This document shows, in pieces, positions 8,320 to 16,977 of a stretch of DNA of 64,000 nucleotides. A model generated the notes under the pieces. That model made no database searches. It saw only the letters and a program-made list of their open reading frames with translations, and had not been told where the DNA came from. Each line of letters starts with the position of its first letter. Position 1 is the stretch's first letter. Source of the DNA: Rhodanobacter sp. B05. GTDB taxonomy: Bacteria; Pseudomonadota; Gammaproteobacteria; Xanthomonadales; Rhodanobacteraceae. Made by a program: the position numbers and the translations under genes. Location: NCBI RefSeq assembly GCF_002001085.1, contig NZ_MUNU01000017.1, positions 124,001 through 188,000 of the forward strand. The letters run 5' to 3'.

Positions 8320-9381
8320 GTGTTTACCGTTACCCTCAAATCCTCCGACCGCCAGTTTTCGGTCGCCGCCGGCGAAACCGTGCTGGAAGCGGCGCAGCGG
8401 GCAGGCGTGGCATTGCCGTATTCCTGTCGCGCCGGCGTCTGCGGCAGCTGCAAGGCGACCTTGCTGCAGGGGCATTGCGAGTACCCGCGCAACCCGCCAC
8501 TGGCGCTGAGTGCCAGTGCGCTGGCGCACCATGCGGTACTGCCGTGCCAGGCGGTGCCAACCAGCGACCTGCTGCTGGAAGCGCGCGAAGTGACCTCGGT
8601 GGAGGACATCGCGCGGCGTCAGCTCGGCATGGTGGTGACCGAGAAATGGCAACTGGCGCCGGACGTGATCGGCCTGCGCCTGCGGCCGGCTCATGGCGAG
8701 CGCCGGCTCAACCGGCTGCCGGGCCAGTATGTGGACGTGTTGCTGGAGGACGGCAAGCGCCGACCGTTCTCGATCGCCAACGGCCCGCAGGCGGACGGCA
8801 TGATCGAGCTGCACGTGCGGCTCGTGGCGGGTGGCGGCTTCACCTCGTGGGTCAACGATGCGTTGAAGCTGGGCGATCACCTGCGCATTGAAGGTCCGCT
8901 GGGCACCTTCGTGCCACGCGAGGATTCCGAGCGGCCGATGCTGTTCATGGCCGGCGGCACCGGTTTCGCGCCGGTCAAGGCGATCGTCGAGCATTTCATC
9001 GCGCTGGGTACGCGCCGGTCGATGCAGCTGTACTGGGGCGCGCGCACGGCGACGGATCTGTATCTGCGCCCGCTGGCCGAACGCTGGGCCAGCGAATTGC
9101 CGAACCTGCAGTTCCACGCCGTCGTGTCCGACCTGGATCAGGGTGCGGATCTGCGCGTCGGGCTGGTGCACGAGGCGGTGCTGGCCGATTACCCGGATCT
9201 GTCCGGGCATGATGTGTACATGAGCGGGCCGCCGGCGATGGTCGACGCCGGGCGCCAGGCGTTTATCGATGCCGGCTTGCCGGAGGATCGCCTGTATTAC
9301 GACTCGTTCGAATATGCACCGGACGTGCTGGCCGAGATCATCGCCGGTCGCGCCGGCATTCACGATCACTCTCCGTCGTAG
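8320..9381 (+). CDS. 2Fe-2S/FAD/NAD(P)H reductase (CDP-6-deoxy-delta-3,4-glucoseen reductase-like)
   Basis: This is a three-domain electron transfer protein of 353 residues. A plant-type 2Fe-2S ferredoxin domain (residues 1-90) has ligands Cys36, Cys41, Cys44 and Cys76. An FAD-binding domain carries RPFSIAN (about 148-154). An NAD(P)H-binding domain starts MLFMAGGTGFAPVKA (about 207). The annotation as glucoseen reductase (AscD-like) is common for this architecture in Xanthomonadales but rests on similarity alone. A general NADH-dependent reductase, perhaps for a hydroxylase or ubiquinone pathway, is equally possible. The start is a GTG three bases after the structured element, with only a weak AGGG about 12 bases upstream. 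The TAG stop lies inside a REP element. Confidence 0.85.
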   Translation: MFTVTLKSSDRQFSVAAGETVLEAAQRAGVALPYSCRAGVCGSCKATLLQGHCEYPRNPPLALSASALAHHAVLPCQAVPTSDLLLEAREVTSVEDIARRQLGMVVTEKWQLAPDVIGLRLRPAHGERRLNRLPGQYVDVLLEDGKRRPFSIANGPQADGMIELHVRLVAGGGFTSWVNDALKLGDHLRIEGPLGTFVPREDSERPMLFMAGGTGFAPVKAIVEHFIALGTRRSMQLYWGARTATDLYLRPLAERWASELPNLQFHAVVSDLDQGADLRVGLVHEAVLADYPDLSGHDVYMSGPPAMVDAGRQAFIDAGLPEDRLYYDSFEYAPDVLAEIIAGRAGIHDHSPS

Positions 9382-9455
9382 GAGCCCGCTCGCGGGCGAT
9401 GCTTTCCCGAATCCCGAAGCCGGCACAAGAGCATCGCCCGCGCGCGGGCTCCTAC
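9378..9455. repeat. REP-type palindromic element, copy 2
   Basis: Inverted arms (9378-9403 and 9430-9455) match the arms of the element at 4710-4795, with one changed base in the right arm (cgcgcggg for cgagcggg). The 26-base loop contains cccgaatcccgaa, the complement of the gggattc heptamer found in the first copy. The left arm supplies the TAG stop codon of the reductase gene. It separates convergent genes and may act as a bidirectional transcription barrier. Confidence 0.85.
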
Positions 9456-9461
9456 GCGAAA

Positions 9462-9908
9462 TTACTTGTTGCCCTTGGCAACAGGTAGCTGCGCCGCGTG
9501 CCAGGCCAGCACGCCGCCGCCAAGCGTGTGGACCTTCTCGAAGCCGGCCTTGAGCAGGCGTTGCGCGGCCTTGGCCGAATTGCCGCGACCATCCTTGTCC
9601 ATCACCACCACCGGCAGCGATTTCGCCTGGGCCAGTTCCTTCTTCTCGGGGTCGAACTGGCTCATCGCCACGTGTTTCGCCCCGGGCACGTGCATCTTCT
9701 CGAAGTCGGCCAGCGCGGACAGGTCGATCAGCAACGGATTGTCCCGGTTGATCAGCGCGGTCAGTCCGGCGGGACTCAGTTCCTTGATCTTGCTGAACAG
9801 GATTTGGGCCTGGATGACGATCAAGGCCAGCAGCAGGATCACGAACAGCGCCGACAAGGCGACATGGTTGCCGATGAATTGCGGCAGCTTGTGCAGAAAA
9901 TCGTTCAT
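9462..9908 (-). CDS. Membrane-anchored rhodanese-like protein lacking the catalytic Cys (YibN-like)
   Basis: The product is 148 residues. One N-terminal membrane helix (residues about 17-38) is followed by a rhodanese fold (about 45-140) with the typical DLSALADFEKMHVPGAKHV stretch. In active rhodaneses the loop after the central strand is CxxGxRS. Here it reads MDKDGRGNS (residues 103-111) with no cysteine, and the protein contains no cysteine at all. It therefore cannot form a persulfide. E. coli YibN has the same build and is also an odd rhodanese. The job is probably binding or scaffolding at the membrane. It is a single gene upstream of a REP element. Confidence 0.82.
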   Translation of the reverse strand: MNDFLHKLPQFIGNHVALSALFVILLLALIVIQAQILFSKIKELSPAGLTALINRDNPLLIDLSALADFEKMHVPGAKHVAMSQFDPEKKELAQAKSLPVVVMDKDGRGNSAKAAQRLLKAGFEKVHTLGGGVLAWHAAQLPVAKGNK

Positions 9909-10001
9909 GGGGGTCCACTTTGCACGCAGCGCGTGCCGATCCGGGTAAACCGGCGATTATACGGGTTGTGCCCGGCTGTCAGGCGACCGCTGCCGACTCC
10001 G

Positions 10002-10415
10002 TCATTCCTGGGTGATGTTCGGCAGGCCGCTGGTCAGCCACCAATGCTTGGTCTTTTCGTCGTAATGCCAGGTCTGGTGGTCGATGACGCTGCGTTCGGC
10101 CTGGGTGTGGATGTTGACCAGGCTGATCCGCACGGTCTGCTGCACTTCGGTCGGGTTGATCGGCACGGGGCCGGCGTCATCGTTGTATTCGGTGACCCGC
10201 ACCTGTTTGTAGCGGGCCAGGTCCAGCTCGGTGAGCGGATGCTTGGCGCGTACCTCGGGGTCGATGAATTGCGTCGCGCTGGCAAAATCGCCCCAGCGCA
10301 ATATTCCGCCGTAGGCGGACAGCGTGCTGGTGAGCGACTGGCTGCGTTCCTGCGTGGCGCAAGCGGCCAGCAGCAGGATGGACAGCATCAGCAGGATGCT
10401 CGGGATGCGGCGCAT
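10002..10415 (-). CDS. Lipoprotein of unknown function
   Basis: The product is 137 residues. It has a lipoprotein signal peptide with the lipobox LLAAC, so Cys19 should be lipidated. A strong AGGAGGA lies before the ATG at 10415 and fixes the start. The mature part resembles small periplasmic NTF2-like or nuclear-transport-like folds in size and in its pattern of Trp and Tyr near the end (HYDEKTKHWWLTSGLP), but this is only an impression. Residue +2 after the Cys is Thr (CAT), so outer membrane sorting is expected by the Lol rule. It is encoded downstream of the YiiD_C thioesterase on the same strand, 41 bases away. Confidence 0.75.
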   Translation of the reverse strand: MRRIPSILLMLSILLLAACATQERSQSLTSTLSAYGGILRWGDFASATQFIDPEVRAKHPLTELDLARYKQVRVTEYNDDAGPVPINPTEVQQTVRISLVNIHTQAERSVIDHQTWHYDEKTKHWWLTSGLPNITQE

Positions 10416-10456
10416 GGGCGTTCCTCCTCGACGGGTACCGCGCCATTCTGCCTCAT

Positions 10457-10954
10457 TCATGCCGGTGGGGTCCGGTCGCGGCGCTTGGCCACAAAACGTG
10501 CGGCCAGGGTCGCGGCGGGCTGGCCATTTTCGCCGGGTATCACGCAATCGACACTGATCCTGGCGCGGCCGCGCGCAGCCAAGGTGTCGAAGAAGCTGCT
10601 CCAGTCGGCCTCGTCGGCGAGTCGCGCCTCGGCGCGAAAATCCTGCCATAGCGGTGCCAGGTAGCGCACGCCGGATTCGGCTACGAACACATCGCAGTCC
10701 AGTTGCTGTCGTCGCAATGCCAGCTCGACCAGGGCCCAGCCGCTCAGCGTCATCAGGCTGACCAGGCTGCCGCCGAAGGCGCAGCCCTTGTCGTTGACGT
10801 TCGGCGCCAGCGGCGCATGCAGGCTCAGCATGTCCATGTCATGGCGGCCCAGTTGCAAGTCCATCGCCCTGGCCAGCGGAATTTCGTCGCGGATGAACCG
10901 GATCAGTCGCTGCGCCTCGTCGCTGGCTTTCGTGTTGTCGTCGGTTGTGCTCAC
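10457..10954 (-). CDS. YiiD C-terminal-type thioesterase
   Basis: The product is 165 residues and matches the YiiD_C putative thioesterase family, a hotdog fold. The central helix is preceded by NDKGCAFGGSLVSLMTLSGWALV (residues about 54-76, quoted in part: FGGSLVSLMTLSGWA). The VFVAESGVRYLAPL strand is also typical. In E. coli, YiiD carries this domain fused after an acetyltransferase (FabY); here the domain stands alone. The start is taken as the GTG at 10954 that gives a hydrophilic lead-in (STTDDNTKASDEA); no good Shine-Dalgarno sequence is seen. It is divergent from hemD, with 85 bases between the two. Confidence 0.78.
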   Translation of the reverse strand: MSTTDDNTKASDEAQRLIRFIRDEIPLARAMDLQLGRHDMDMLSLHAPLAPNVNDKGCAFGGSLVSLMTLSGWALVELALRRQQLDCDVFVAESGVRYLAPLWQDFRAEARLADEADWSSFFDTLAARGRARISVDCVIPGENGQPAATLAARFVAKRRDRTPPA

Positions 10955-11039
10955 GTGGCTCGATGGGGCTGGAAAGACCCCGCAGTGTAGGGCCACCGCT
11001 ACACTTGAGCCATGCCGGATCGGCGAACGTGGTAGGCGG

Positions 11040-11807
11040 ATGCAACTGAATTCATCCCTGCGTGATGGTGCCCTGCACGGGCGCGTGCTCGTCATCACGC
11101 GTCCGGTGGGCACCGCGGGCGCGCTGGCGCGGCGGGTGCGCGCGCTTGGCGGCACGCCCGTGCTGCTGCCCGGAATGGCCTTGCGCGGGCCCGATGATGT
11201 CGCCGCGGTGCGAGCCGCCCTGCGTGAAGGCCTGGCCGACGAACTGGTGATTTTCACCAGCCCCGCCTCCGTGCGCCACGCGGCCGCCATCACCCCACTG
11301 CATACCCGTGCCGTGGTGCTGGCCGTGGGGCAGGGAACCGCGCGCGCCTTGCGCCGTCAGGGCGTGCAGGATCCGCAGGCACCCGACGATCGGCAGGACA
11401 GCGAGGGCCTGCTCGATCTCCCGTTGCTGCGCGACCTGCGCGATCGTCGCGTGACCCTGGTGGGTGCGCCTGCAGGCCGCGGTGTCCTTCGCGACCAACT
11501 GGCGGCGCGAGGTGCGCGCTTGCGCGAGGTGCAGGTGTATCGGCGCGTGCCACCGCGGCTCGACCGGCGCCACGTCGAGGCACTGCTGGATTTGCCCGCT
11601 TCGGCGCGGGTGCTGCTGTCCAGCCACGAGGCGCTGCAGAACCTGTACCGGCTGCTGCCACCGCCGGCACTGGCGCGGTTGCAGGCGGCCACCGCCGTGG
11701 TGAGCAGCGAGCGCATCGCCGCGGCCGCCCGCAACGCCGGCTTTGCACGGATCGAACTTGCCTCCTCGGCGCTGGGCGACGACTTGCTGGCCGCCGCGGC
11801 GCGCTGA
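11040..11807 (+). CDS. hemD: Uroporphyrinogen-III synthase
   Basis: The product is 255 residues, the family's usual length. It cyclises hydroxymethylbilane to uroporphyrinogen III in heme synthesis. The two-domain alternating pattern is visible: VLVITRPVGTAGALARRV and LVIFTSPASVRHA in the first part, VTLVGAPAGRGVLRDQL and VQVYRRVPP in the second. Sequence conservation in this family is low, so the assignment leans on these motifs and on hemX and hemY just downstream. The ATG at 11040 follows GGTAGGCGG. hemC, often upstream of hemD, is not in this window on this side. Confidence 0.9.
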   Translation: MQLNSSLRDGALHGRVLVITRPVGTAGALARRVRALGGTPVLLPGMALRGPDDVAAVRAALREGLADELVIFTSPASVRHAAAITPLHTRAVVLAVGQGTARALRRQGVQDPQAPDDRQDSEGLLDLPLLRDLRDRRVTLVGAPAGRGVLRDQLAARGARLREVQVYRRVPPRLDRRHVEALLDLPASARVLLSSHEALQNLYRLLPPPALARLQAATAVVSSERIAAAARNAGFARIELASSALGDDLLAAAAR

Positions 11808-11867
11808 GGCTGCGCCTTCACGCGCCGTTGCTACGAACGCAGGCGTATGGCCTGCTAGCATGCGGCC

Positions 11868-13022
11868 ATGAACCATCCAGATCAGCCCGCCGACAAACCG
11901 AAAACGCCAGACGGGGTGGCAGCCGATCCGTTGCCGTCCCGTCCACTGACGTCTGCCACCAACCGACCCAGCCCGCGGCCGCGTGGGGGTGGCAGTCTTG
12001 CACTCGCCTTGCTGCTGTCACTGCTGGCGCTGGCGGCCGCAGGCTACGTGGCCTGGCAACAGTGGCAGTTGCAGCGCGGCAGCGCCGCCGATAGCCAGGG
12101 CATGGCCAGCCTGCAGCAGCGCGTGGATACGCTGGGCACCCGACTGGGCGGACTCAGCGACCAGCGTGCCAGCCTCGACCAGCGGCTGGACGATGCGGCG
12201 GCGGTCAACCGCTCGCTGCGCGAAGAATTGCTCGGCCAGGCCGAACGCACGCGCAATCTGGAAGACGCCGTGGCGAGGCTGGCCGAGAAGAGCCTGTCCG
12301 GGCACGATGCCATGCTGCTGGACGAGACCGACTCGCTGCTGCGCATGGGCGCCGAACGCTACGCCCTGTTCCATGATGGGCAGGCGGCCGCCGTCGCGTA
12401 CGCGCTGGCCGACCAGACTCTCGCCGCGGTGAATGATGGCGCGTTCAGCGGCGTGCGCCAGAGTGTCCAGGCCGAACGCGAGGCGTTGCTGAAAAGCCAG
12501 CCGGCGAACCAGGCCAGCGCGCTGCAACAGCTGCAGGCACTGCGCGGTGCGATGGACAGCCTGCCGCTGAAACCCCTCGACGTTCCCGCGGCCGGGCAGG
12601 TCGGGAATGCGTGGTCGCGCATTCGCCACGCGCTGGCCAGCGTGGTCACCGTGCAGCGCGACAACGGCGCACCCCTGGCGGTGGCCGATGCGCGTTTCGC
12701 CCGTGAGCTGGCCGCGCTGGATCTGGCGCAGGCGCAAGCCGCCCTGCTGGCGCACGACAGCGAAGGCTATGCCGCGGCACTGAAGCGGGTGGATGCCGGC
12801 CTGGCCAGCCAGTTCGACGACAGCGCGGCCGCCGTGCAGCAGGCGCGCGAGACGCTGAAACAACTTGAAAGCCAGCTGCCGGCCAGGGCGCCGGTGCAAC
12901 TGGGGGCCGCGTTGACCGAGTTGCGCAACCTGCGCGCCGTGCATGCGCTCGCGCCGGCGTCGGCCGCTTCGACAGCAGCGCCCGCCCGCCTGCCCGCGCG
13001 CCAGGGCGGAGCCCGCTCATGA
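11868..13022 (+). CDS. hemX: HemX family membrane protein (uroporphyrinogen-III C-methyltransferase-like)
   Basis: The product is 384 residues. It has a Pro-rich cytoplasmic lead (1-42), one membrane helix (about 43-62), a coiled coil (about 72-145) and a helical C-terminal domain (about 150-365). This is the E. coli HemX architecture. The annotation as a methyltransferase is historical: no SAM-binding motif is present. The function is unknown; it may organise heme synthesis enzymes at the membrane together with HemY. Its stop overlaps the hemY start by four bases (ATGA), so the two are coupled. hemD lies 60 bases upstream. Confidence 0.9.
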   Translation: MNHPDQPADKPKTPDGVAADPLPSRPLTSATNRPSPRPRGGGSLALALLLSLLALAAAGYVAWQQWQLQRGSAADSQGMASLQQRVDTLGTRLGGLSDQRASLDQRLDDAAAVNRSLREELLGQAERTRNLEDAVARLAEKSLSGHDAMLLDETDSLLRMGAERYALFHDGQAAAVAYALADQTLAAVNDGAFSGVRQSVQAEREALLKSQPANQASALQQLQALRGAMDSLPLKPLDVPAAGQVGNAWSRIRHALASVVTVQRDNGAPLAVADARFARELAALDLAQAQAALLAHDSEGYAAALKRVDAGLASQFDDSAAAVQQARETLKQLESQLPARAPVQLGAALTELRNLRAVHALAPASAASTAAPARLPARQGGARS

Positions 13023-14275
13023 GGCTGTGGCGCTGGGTGCTGTTGCTGGTGATTGTGGCGGCGCTGGCGGCGTTCGGCTGGCACTGGGTGGCGGAAGACC
13101 CGGGCTATGTGCTGTTGCGCATGCGCGGCTGGCGGGTGGAGACCACGGTCGTCGCCGCGGTGGCGATCCTGTTGCTGGCGTGGGCCTTGCTCGGCCTGTT
13201 GTGGCGATTGCTGCGCTGGCCGTTCGGGGCACTCTCGCGGCGGCATCGGCGGCTCAGCCACCAGCGTCTGGGCGAAGGTCTGGTTGCGCTGATCGAAGGT
13301 CGTCATGGCGATGCCGAACGCGATCTCAATCGCGCGGCGCAGCTGGAAAGCCTGCGCGGCCCGGCCCTGCTCGCTTCTGCCGAGGCCGCGTCGCGCCGCG
13401 GCGAACATGGTCGCGCACTGGAATCGCTGAACCAGGCCGCGCAAGCCGCGCCGCAGGCCGCGCGTGTACTGCGCGCCCGATTGTTGCGGCGCGAAGGCAA
13501 GCCGGCCGAGGCGCTGGCCCTGCTGGCAGCCGAATCGGACAAGGGCACGCTGACGCCAGGTGGCTGGCGCGAGCTGGCCAGCGCGGCGCTGGAAAGTGGC
13601 GATCTGCGTCGCGCGCGCGCGGCGCTCGAACCGCTGCACAAGAGCGGTGCACTGGGCGCACGCGCGTACGCGACGTTGGAGGCACAGGTTCTGGTCGCGA
13701 CCCTCGGCGCCGCGGCGGATGGCGCCGCCCTGAACACGCTGTGGTCGCAGCTGCCCAGGACGCAGCGGCGTATTCCCGTCGTGGTCGAAGCCTATGCGCG
13801 TCGCGCGTCATCGTTCGGGCTGCTCCTGCCGGCGATGGACGAAGTGGAGTCCGCGCTGCGCCGCGAGTGGTCGCCACGCCTGATCGAAACCTACGGCAGC
13901 CTGGCCGGCGACGATGTCGAGGCGCGCCTGCGCCGCGCCGAAGGCTGGCTCGACGCCCACCCCAATGACGCCAGCCTGCTGCTCACCCTCGGCCGCATGT
14001 GCGTGCGGCTTAACCTGTGGGGCAAGGCGCATCAGTACCTGCAGCGTTCGTTGGCGCTGGCACCCAGCCCGGCCGCATGGGAAGCGCTCGGCGACGCATT
14101 CGCCGGGCAGGGCGACGCAGCGCAGGCGCAGCGCTGCTATCGCAATGCGCTGGCACTCGGTCGTGGCGACGTGGTCGTGCCGCTGGCGCAGCGCGCCCAA
14201 TCCGGGCAACCCGATACGCAGCCGATCGCGATCGAGGAACGCGACAAGCACGGCGTGCCGCGACTGCGCGAGTGA
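13019..14275 (+). CDS. hemY: HemY protein, membrane TPR protein
   Basis: The product is 418 residues. Two N-terminal membrane helices (residues about 4-22 and 40-62) are joined by a short loop containing AEDPGYVLLRMRGWRVE, the conserved HemY_N signature. A helical TPR-like region follows (about 85-400) with repeated Ala/Leu helices such as NRAAQLESLRGPALLASAEAA (quoted in part). It is not related to protoporphyrinogen oxidase HemY of Bacillus despite the name. In E. coli it affects protoporphyrin accumulation, probably through interactions. Translation is coupled to hemX by an ATGA overlap. A perfect 11-base stem follows the gene at 14283. Confidence 0.92.
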   Translation: MRLWRWVLLLVIVAALAAFGWHWVAEDPGYVLLRMRGWRVETTVVAAVAILLLAWALLGLLWRLLRWPFGALSRRHRRLSHQRLGEGLVALIEGRHGDAERDLNRAAQLESLRGPALLASAEAASRRGEHGRALESLNQAAQAAPQAARVLRARLLRREGKPAEALALLAAESDKGTLTPGGWRELASAALESGDLRRARAALEPLHKSGALGARAYATLEAQVLVATLGAAADGAALNTLWSQLPRTQRRIPVVVEAYARRASSFGLLLPAMDEVESALRREWSPRLIETYGSLAGDDVEARLRRAEGWLDAHPNDASLLLTLGRMCVRLNLWGKAHQYLQRSLALAPSPAAWEALGDAFAGQGDAAQAQRCYRNALALGRGDVVVPLAQRAQSGQPDTQPIAIEERDKHGVPRLRE

Positions 14276-14282
14276 TCGTTTC

Positions 14283-14311
14283 GTCGATGCCGCCAGGGTT
14301 GCGGCATCGAC
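14283..14311. terminator. Hairpin between convergent hemY and protease genes
   Basis: A perfect 11-base-pair stem (gtcgatgccgc with gcggcatcgac) and a 7-base loop lie between two convergent genes. No run of T follows on either strand, so it is a weak candidate for intrinsic termination and may depend on Rho or simply protect 3' ends. Confidence 0.5.
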
Positions 14312-14354
14312 ACTTGTCGGCGTTTCGGCGCATCAGCTCGGGATGAAAGCCGCG

Positions 14355-16379
14355 TCAGTGCTCCTTGACCTGCAGGTTTTTCATCAGCAGATCCAGCTTG
14401 CGTTTCATCTCGGCCTGCGAGGCTGCACCCGCCACGCCGTAGTACGCGGTGTACAGGACCGCGGGTGATTTGCCGCCCACGCCGGCCGGTGCGCTGACGG
14501 CGTTGATCTTCATCAAGTCACCGTCGGGCCGCGCCACGCCGTTGTAGGGGAATTGGTGCTGCGTCAGTTGCTGCCAGCGGCTGCTCATGTCCTTGTCCAG
14601 ATCGGGCGGAGGCGGCATGAAACGCTGGATGTTGATGCCGTCGTGGTTGTCGGAAGTCGAATCCTTCCAGACGTCGATATCGCCCACGTCCCAGACCGCC
14701 TTGCCGCCGTCCATGAAAAACCTGAAGCCGAGCCACAACAGGCTGTCCGGGGTGATCGCCTGCACGTCAGTGCCATAAGCGAAAGACACCCGGGACGACG
14801 CATAGCCGAAGCGGCGCCCGTAGTCGAAATCGAGATGGATGTTCTTGAATGCGGCGGGTTGCAGCGTGGAATCCTTCAGATAGCTGGTCCACTGCTTCAG
14901 CGTCCCTTCGTAGGTCACGTAAATGAAGTTGCTGAGCTGGTCCATGTCCAGCCTGGTGTCGTGCAGGTTCGCCGGCTGCGTCATCCGGCTCAGCATCACG
15001 CTGCCGTCGGGAACGGGCAGCGAATACACCACGCCGAATCCGTTCGCGTAGGGCAACGGCCAGACCTCGACGCGCCATGGACGTTGCCAACGATCGGTAT
15101 ACACGGTGTCGAGGATCGGCTTGCCGAGTGAAGTGATCTTGATTTTTTCGCTGGCGACGGTGCGCTGGAACATGCCGGTGCTGGCCAGCAGGTCCATGCG
15201 GGTCTTGGCGTCGCCATAAAACCTGGCGGCGTCCATGTCGTCGGGTCGCCGCAGGTGCACCAGGCCATTGCGGCCCGCCCCGCCGACGTCGACGTAGCCA
15301 TTGCCGCTGAGCGAAAAGTGTTGCGAGCTGCTGCCGGCGCGGCCCCATTCGCCGTTGCTGCCGCGCACGATCAACGTGGGGAAGCCATCCAGCTGGGTCT
15401 GCTGGAACAGCAGTCGCGAGGAACCTTCGCCGTTGGGGAACAGGTTGGCCGATTCCTTGGCGAGCAGCGCCTTCAGCTCGGTCTCCGAGTTGGCGTTGGT
15501 GCGATCCTGCAGGTTGCGATAGAAATCCCCGAGCGTCATCGGCAGGCTGAACTGCGCCTTGAACAGGCCGTTCTGGCGCGCATCGAAGATATCGAGCTGA
15601 TAGGACGTGCGGGTGTCGATGATGGCCTGATGATCGGGCGCTTCCAGCACCTGGCCGATCGGCAGTGCGTAATTGAGATTCTCGTTGGCCGACTTCATCA
15701 GCACCACGCCGATGAGCTTGCCGCTGGCATCCAGCAATGGCCCGCCGCTGTTGCCGGGCGACGCGGCGGCCGAGAAACGCATCCACTTCCAGCTGCCATC
15801 CTGCTGCTCGGGCGTGTCGGAGGTGTACAGGCCGTCGCGGATCACGATCCCGGTGCCCAGCGCATTGCCGACGGAATACACCACCTGGTTCAAGGCCGGT
15901 CTGGTGTCCGGTTTCAGCGCATCATCGGCGGGTGGCGAGGCGAGCGAAAACACCACGAAGTCCTTGCGCAGCGAAAATTTCTCGACCTTGTCGATCGCGT
16001 AGACGTGGCCTTTGGAATCGCGCAATTCCGGGGCGCCCCACAGGCTGCCGACGCCGGCCAGCAGCACGTGTCCGGCGGTGACGTAGCGGTTGTGGCCGAT
16101 GGCGAAGGCGGTGCCGATCGAGTAGTACTTGTCGGTGCGCTCCTGGTACGGCAGCAGTTCCAGCGGCAGGGGCTTTTCGTAGGTGAGCGGATCGGTGAGG
16201 GGCTTGGCCTGCACCACTTCGAAAGTGGCCGCCTCGATCTTCGGCAGCATGGCCGGATCGAGCGTGGCCCCATGTGCGACCGCCAGGCTGCCCAGGCCCA
16301 TCCCGAGCAGCAGAATCCGCCAGGCGATGTTCTTCCCGTTGCCGCCAATCCGGCGAGCCACTCCATGCGAGCTGTACAT
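14355..16379 (-). CDS. Secreted trypsin-like serine peptidase
   Basis: The product is 674 residues from the ATG at 16379, which has AGGGA seven bases upstream; an earlier ATG at 16478 lacks a ribosome site. A signal sequence or anchor lies at residues about 20-38 (ending AVAHGA). The S1-type catalytic triad is clear: His104 in VTAGHVL, Asp140 in LRKDFVVFSLA and Ser211 in SPGNSGGPLLDASG. The last 400 residues contain no PDZ domain that I recognise and look like a large extra beta-rich domain. The Gly-Asn-Ser-Gly-Gly form is shared with HtrA-like enzymes. Substrates are unknown. It is convergent with hemY. Confidence 0.85.
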   Translation of the reverse strand: MYSSHGVARRIGGNGKNIAWRILLLGMGLGSLAVAHGATLDPAMLPKIEAATFEVVQAKPLTDPLTYEKPLPLELLPYQERTDKYYSIGTAFAIGHNRYVTAGHVLLAGVGSLWGAPELRDSKGHVYAIDKVEKFSLRKDFVVFSLASPPADDALKPDTRPALNQVVYSVGNALGTGIVIRDGLYTSDTPEQQDGSWKWMRFSAAASPGNSGGPLLDASGKLIGVVLMKSANENLNYALPIGQVLEAPDHQAIIDTRTSYQLDIFDARQNGLFKAQFSLPMTLGDFYRNLQDRTNANSETELKALLAKESANLFPNGEGSSRLLFQQTQLDGFPTLIVRGSNGEWGRAGSSSQHFSLSGNGYVDVGGAGRNGLVHLRRPDDMDAARFYGDAKTRMDLLASTGMFQRTVASEKIKITSLGKPILDTVYTDRWQRPWRVEVWPLPYANGFGVVYSLPVPDGSVMLSRMTQPANLHDTRLDMDQLSNFIYVTYEGTLKQWTSYLKDSTLQPAAFKNIHLDFDYGRRFGYASSRVSFAYGTDVQAITPDSLLWLGFRFFMDGGKAVWDVGDIDVWKDSTSDNHDGINIQRFMPPPPDLDKDMSSRWQQLTQHQFPYNGVARPDGDLMKINAVSAPAGVGGKSPAVLYTAYYGVAGAASQAEMKRKLDLLMKNLQVKEH

Positions 16380-16677
16380 AGATTTCCCTGGATTCGGGGC
16401 CGCCACCTGAGTATCCCCCGTGAATGCTGGCAACTGCCGGCCGCCGTCGATATTGACATGCGATGGCGGGATTTGCATCGTGCCGCAGGAAGGACGGATC
16501 GTTATTTCCCGCGAGTCGTGGTCACGACCCGTGTGAGCAATAAAGCATTGCTTGCGCGTGCACTCGTCTGCAGTTCGCCATCATCGCCAGCGCACAAGCC
16601 GTCCGGGATGGCATGTGCCGGTTATGTGGCGGAGGCCATGGCGATCGGCCTTTTCGGTCGCCGAAAAAATCGTCCCT

Positions 16678-16890
16678 TCAGAGCGCCGTCAAATTCCCGC
16701 ACGCCGCCACCAGCCACTTGCTGCTGGCGGCTTCGAAATTCACCTGCAGGCACCCCTGCATGTGGCGTCGACTATCACGCCTTCGCCGAAGCGGTGGCTG
16801 ACGCGCCGGCCCGGTTTCACCGGCGGGGTTTCCTCCAGTGCCGGGGCACGCGGGCGTATCTTGTCGATCGACTCGGCCGGCGTCCCGGCC
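16678..16890 (-). pseudogene. Broken duplicate of the uvrD 3' end
   Basis: Read on the minus strand, this stretch encodes PAESIDKIRPRAP, then LEETPPVKPGRRVSH and FGEGVIV. After a frame change it encodes LQVNFEAASSKWLVAA and ends GNLTAL-stop. The intact uvrD at 18010 ends with the same segments (LEETPPVKLGQRVSH, FGEGVV, LQVNFEGVGSKWLVAA, NLTAL-stop). The copy lacks about 50 bases in the middle of the linker and about 10 bases before LQVNF, which breaks the frame. It has no helicase part and no start. An alpha/beta hydrolase gene lies between the two copies. It looks like a displaced old 3' end or a decayed partial duplication. Confidence 0.85.
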
Positions 16891-16977
16891 GGGACGCGTG
16901 GGGCCTCGTCGGTCTCCCGGGCGTGAACTTCCGGCACGGACACGTGTCCCAGCGCGAAACCCGAATCGGAGACGCGC

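Noticed and set aside
16380..16677. A gene between the serine protease and the uvrD remnant
   Set aside because: Plus-strand frames here are Arg/Ser-rich with no family feature and no ribosome site.
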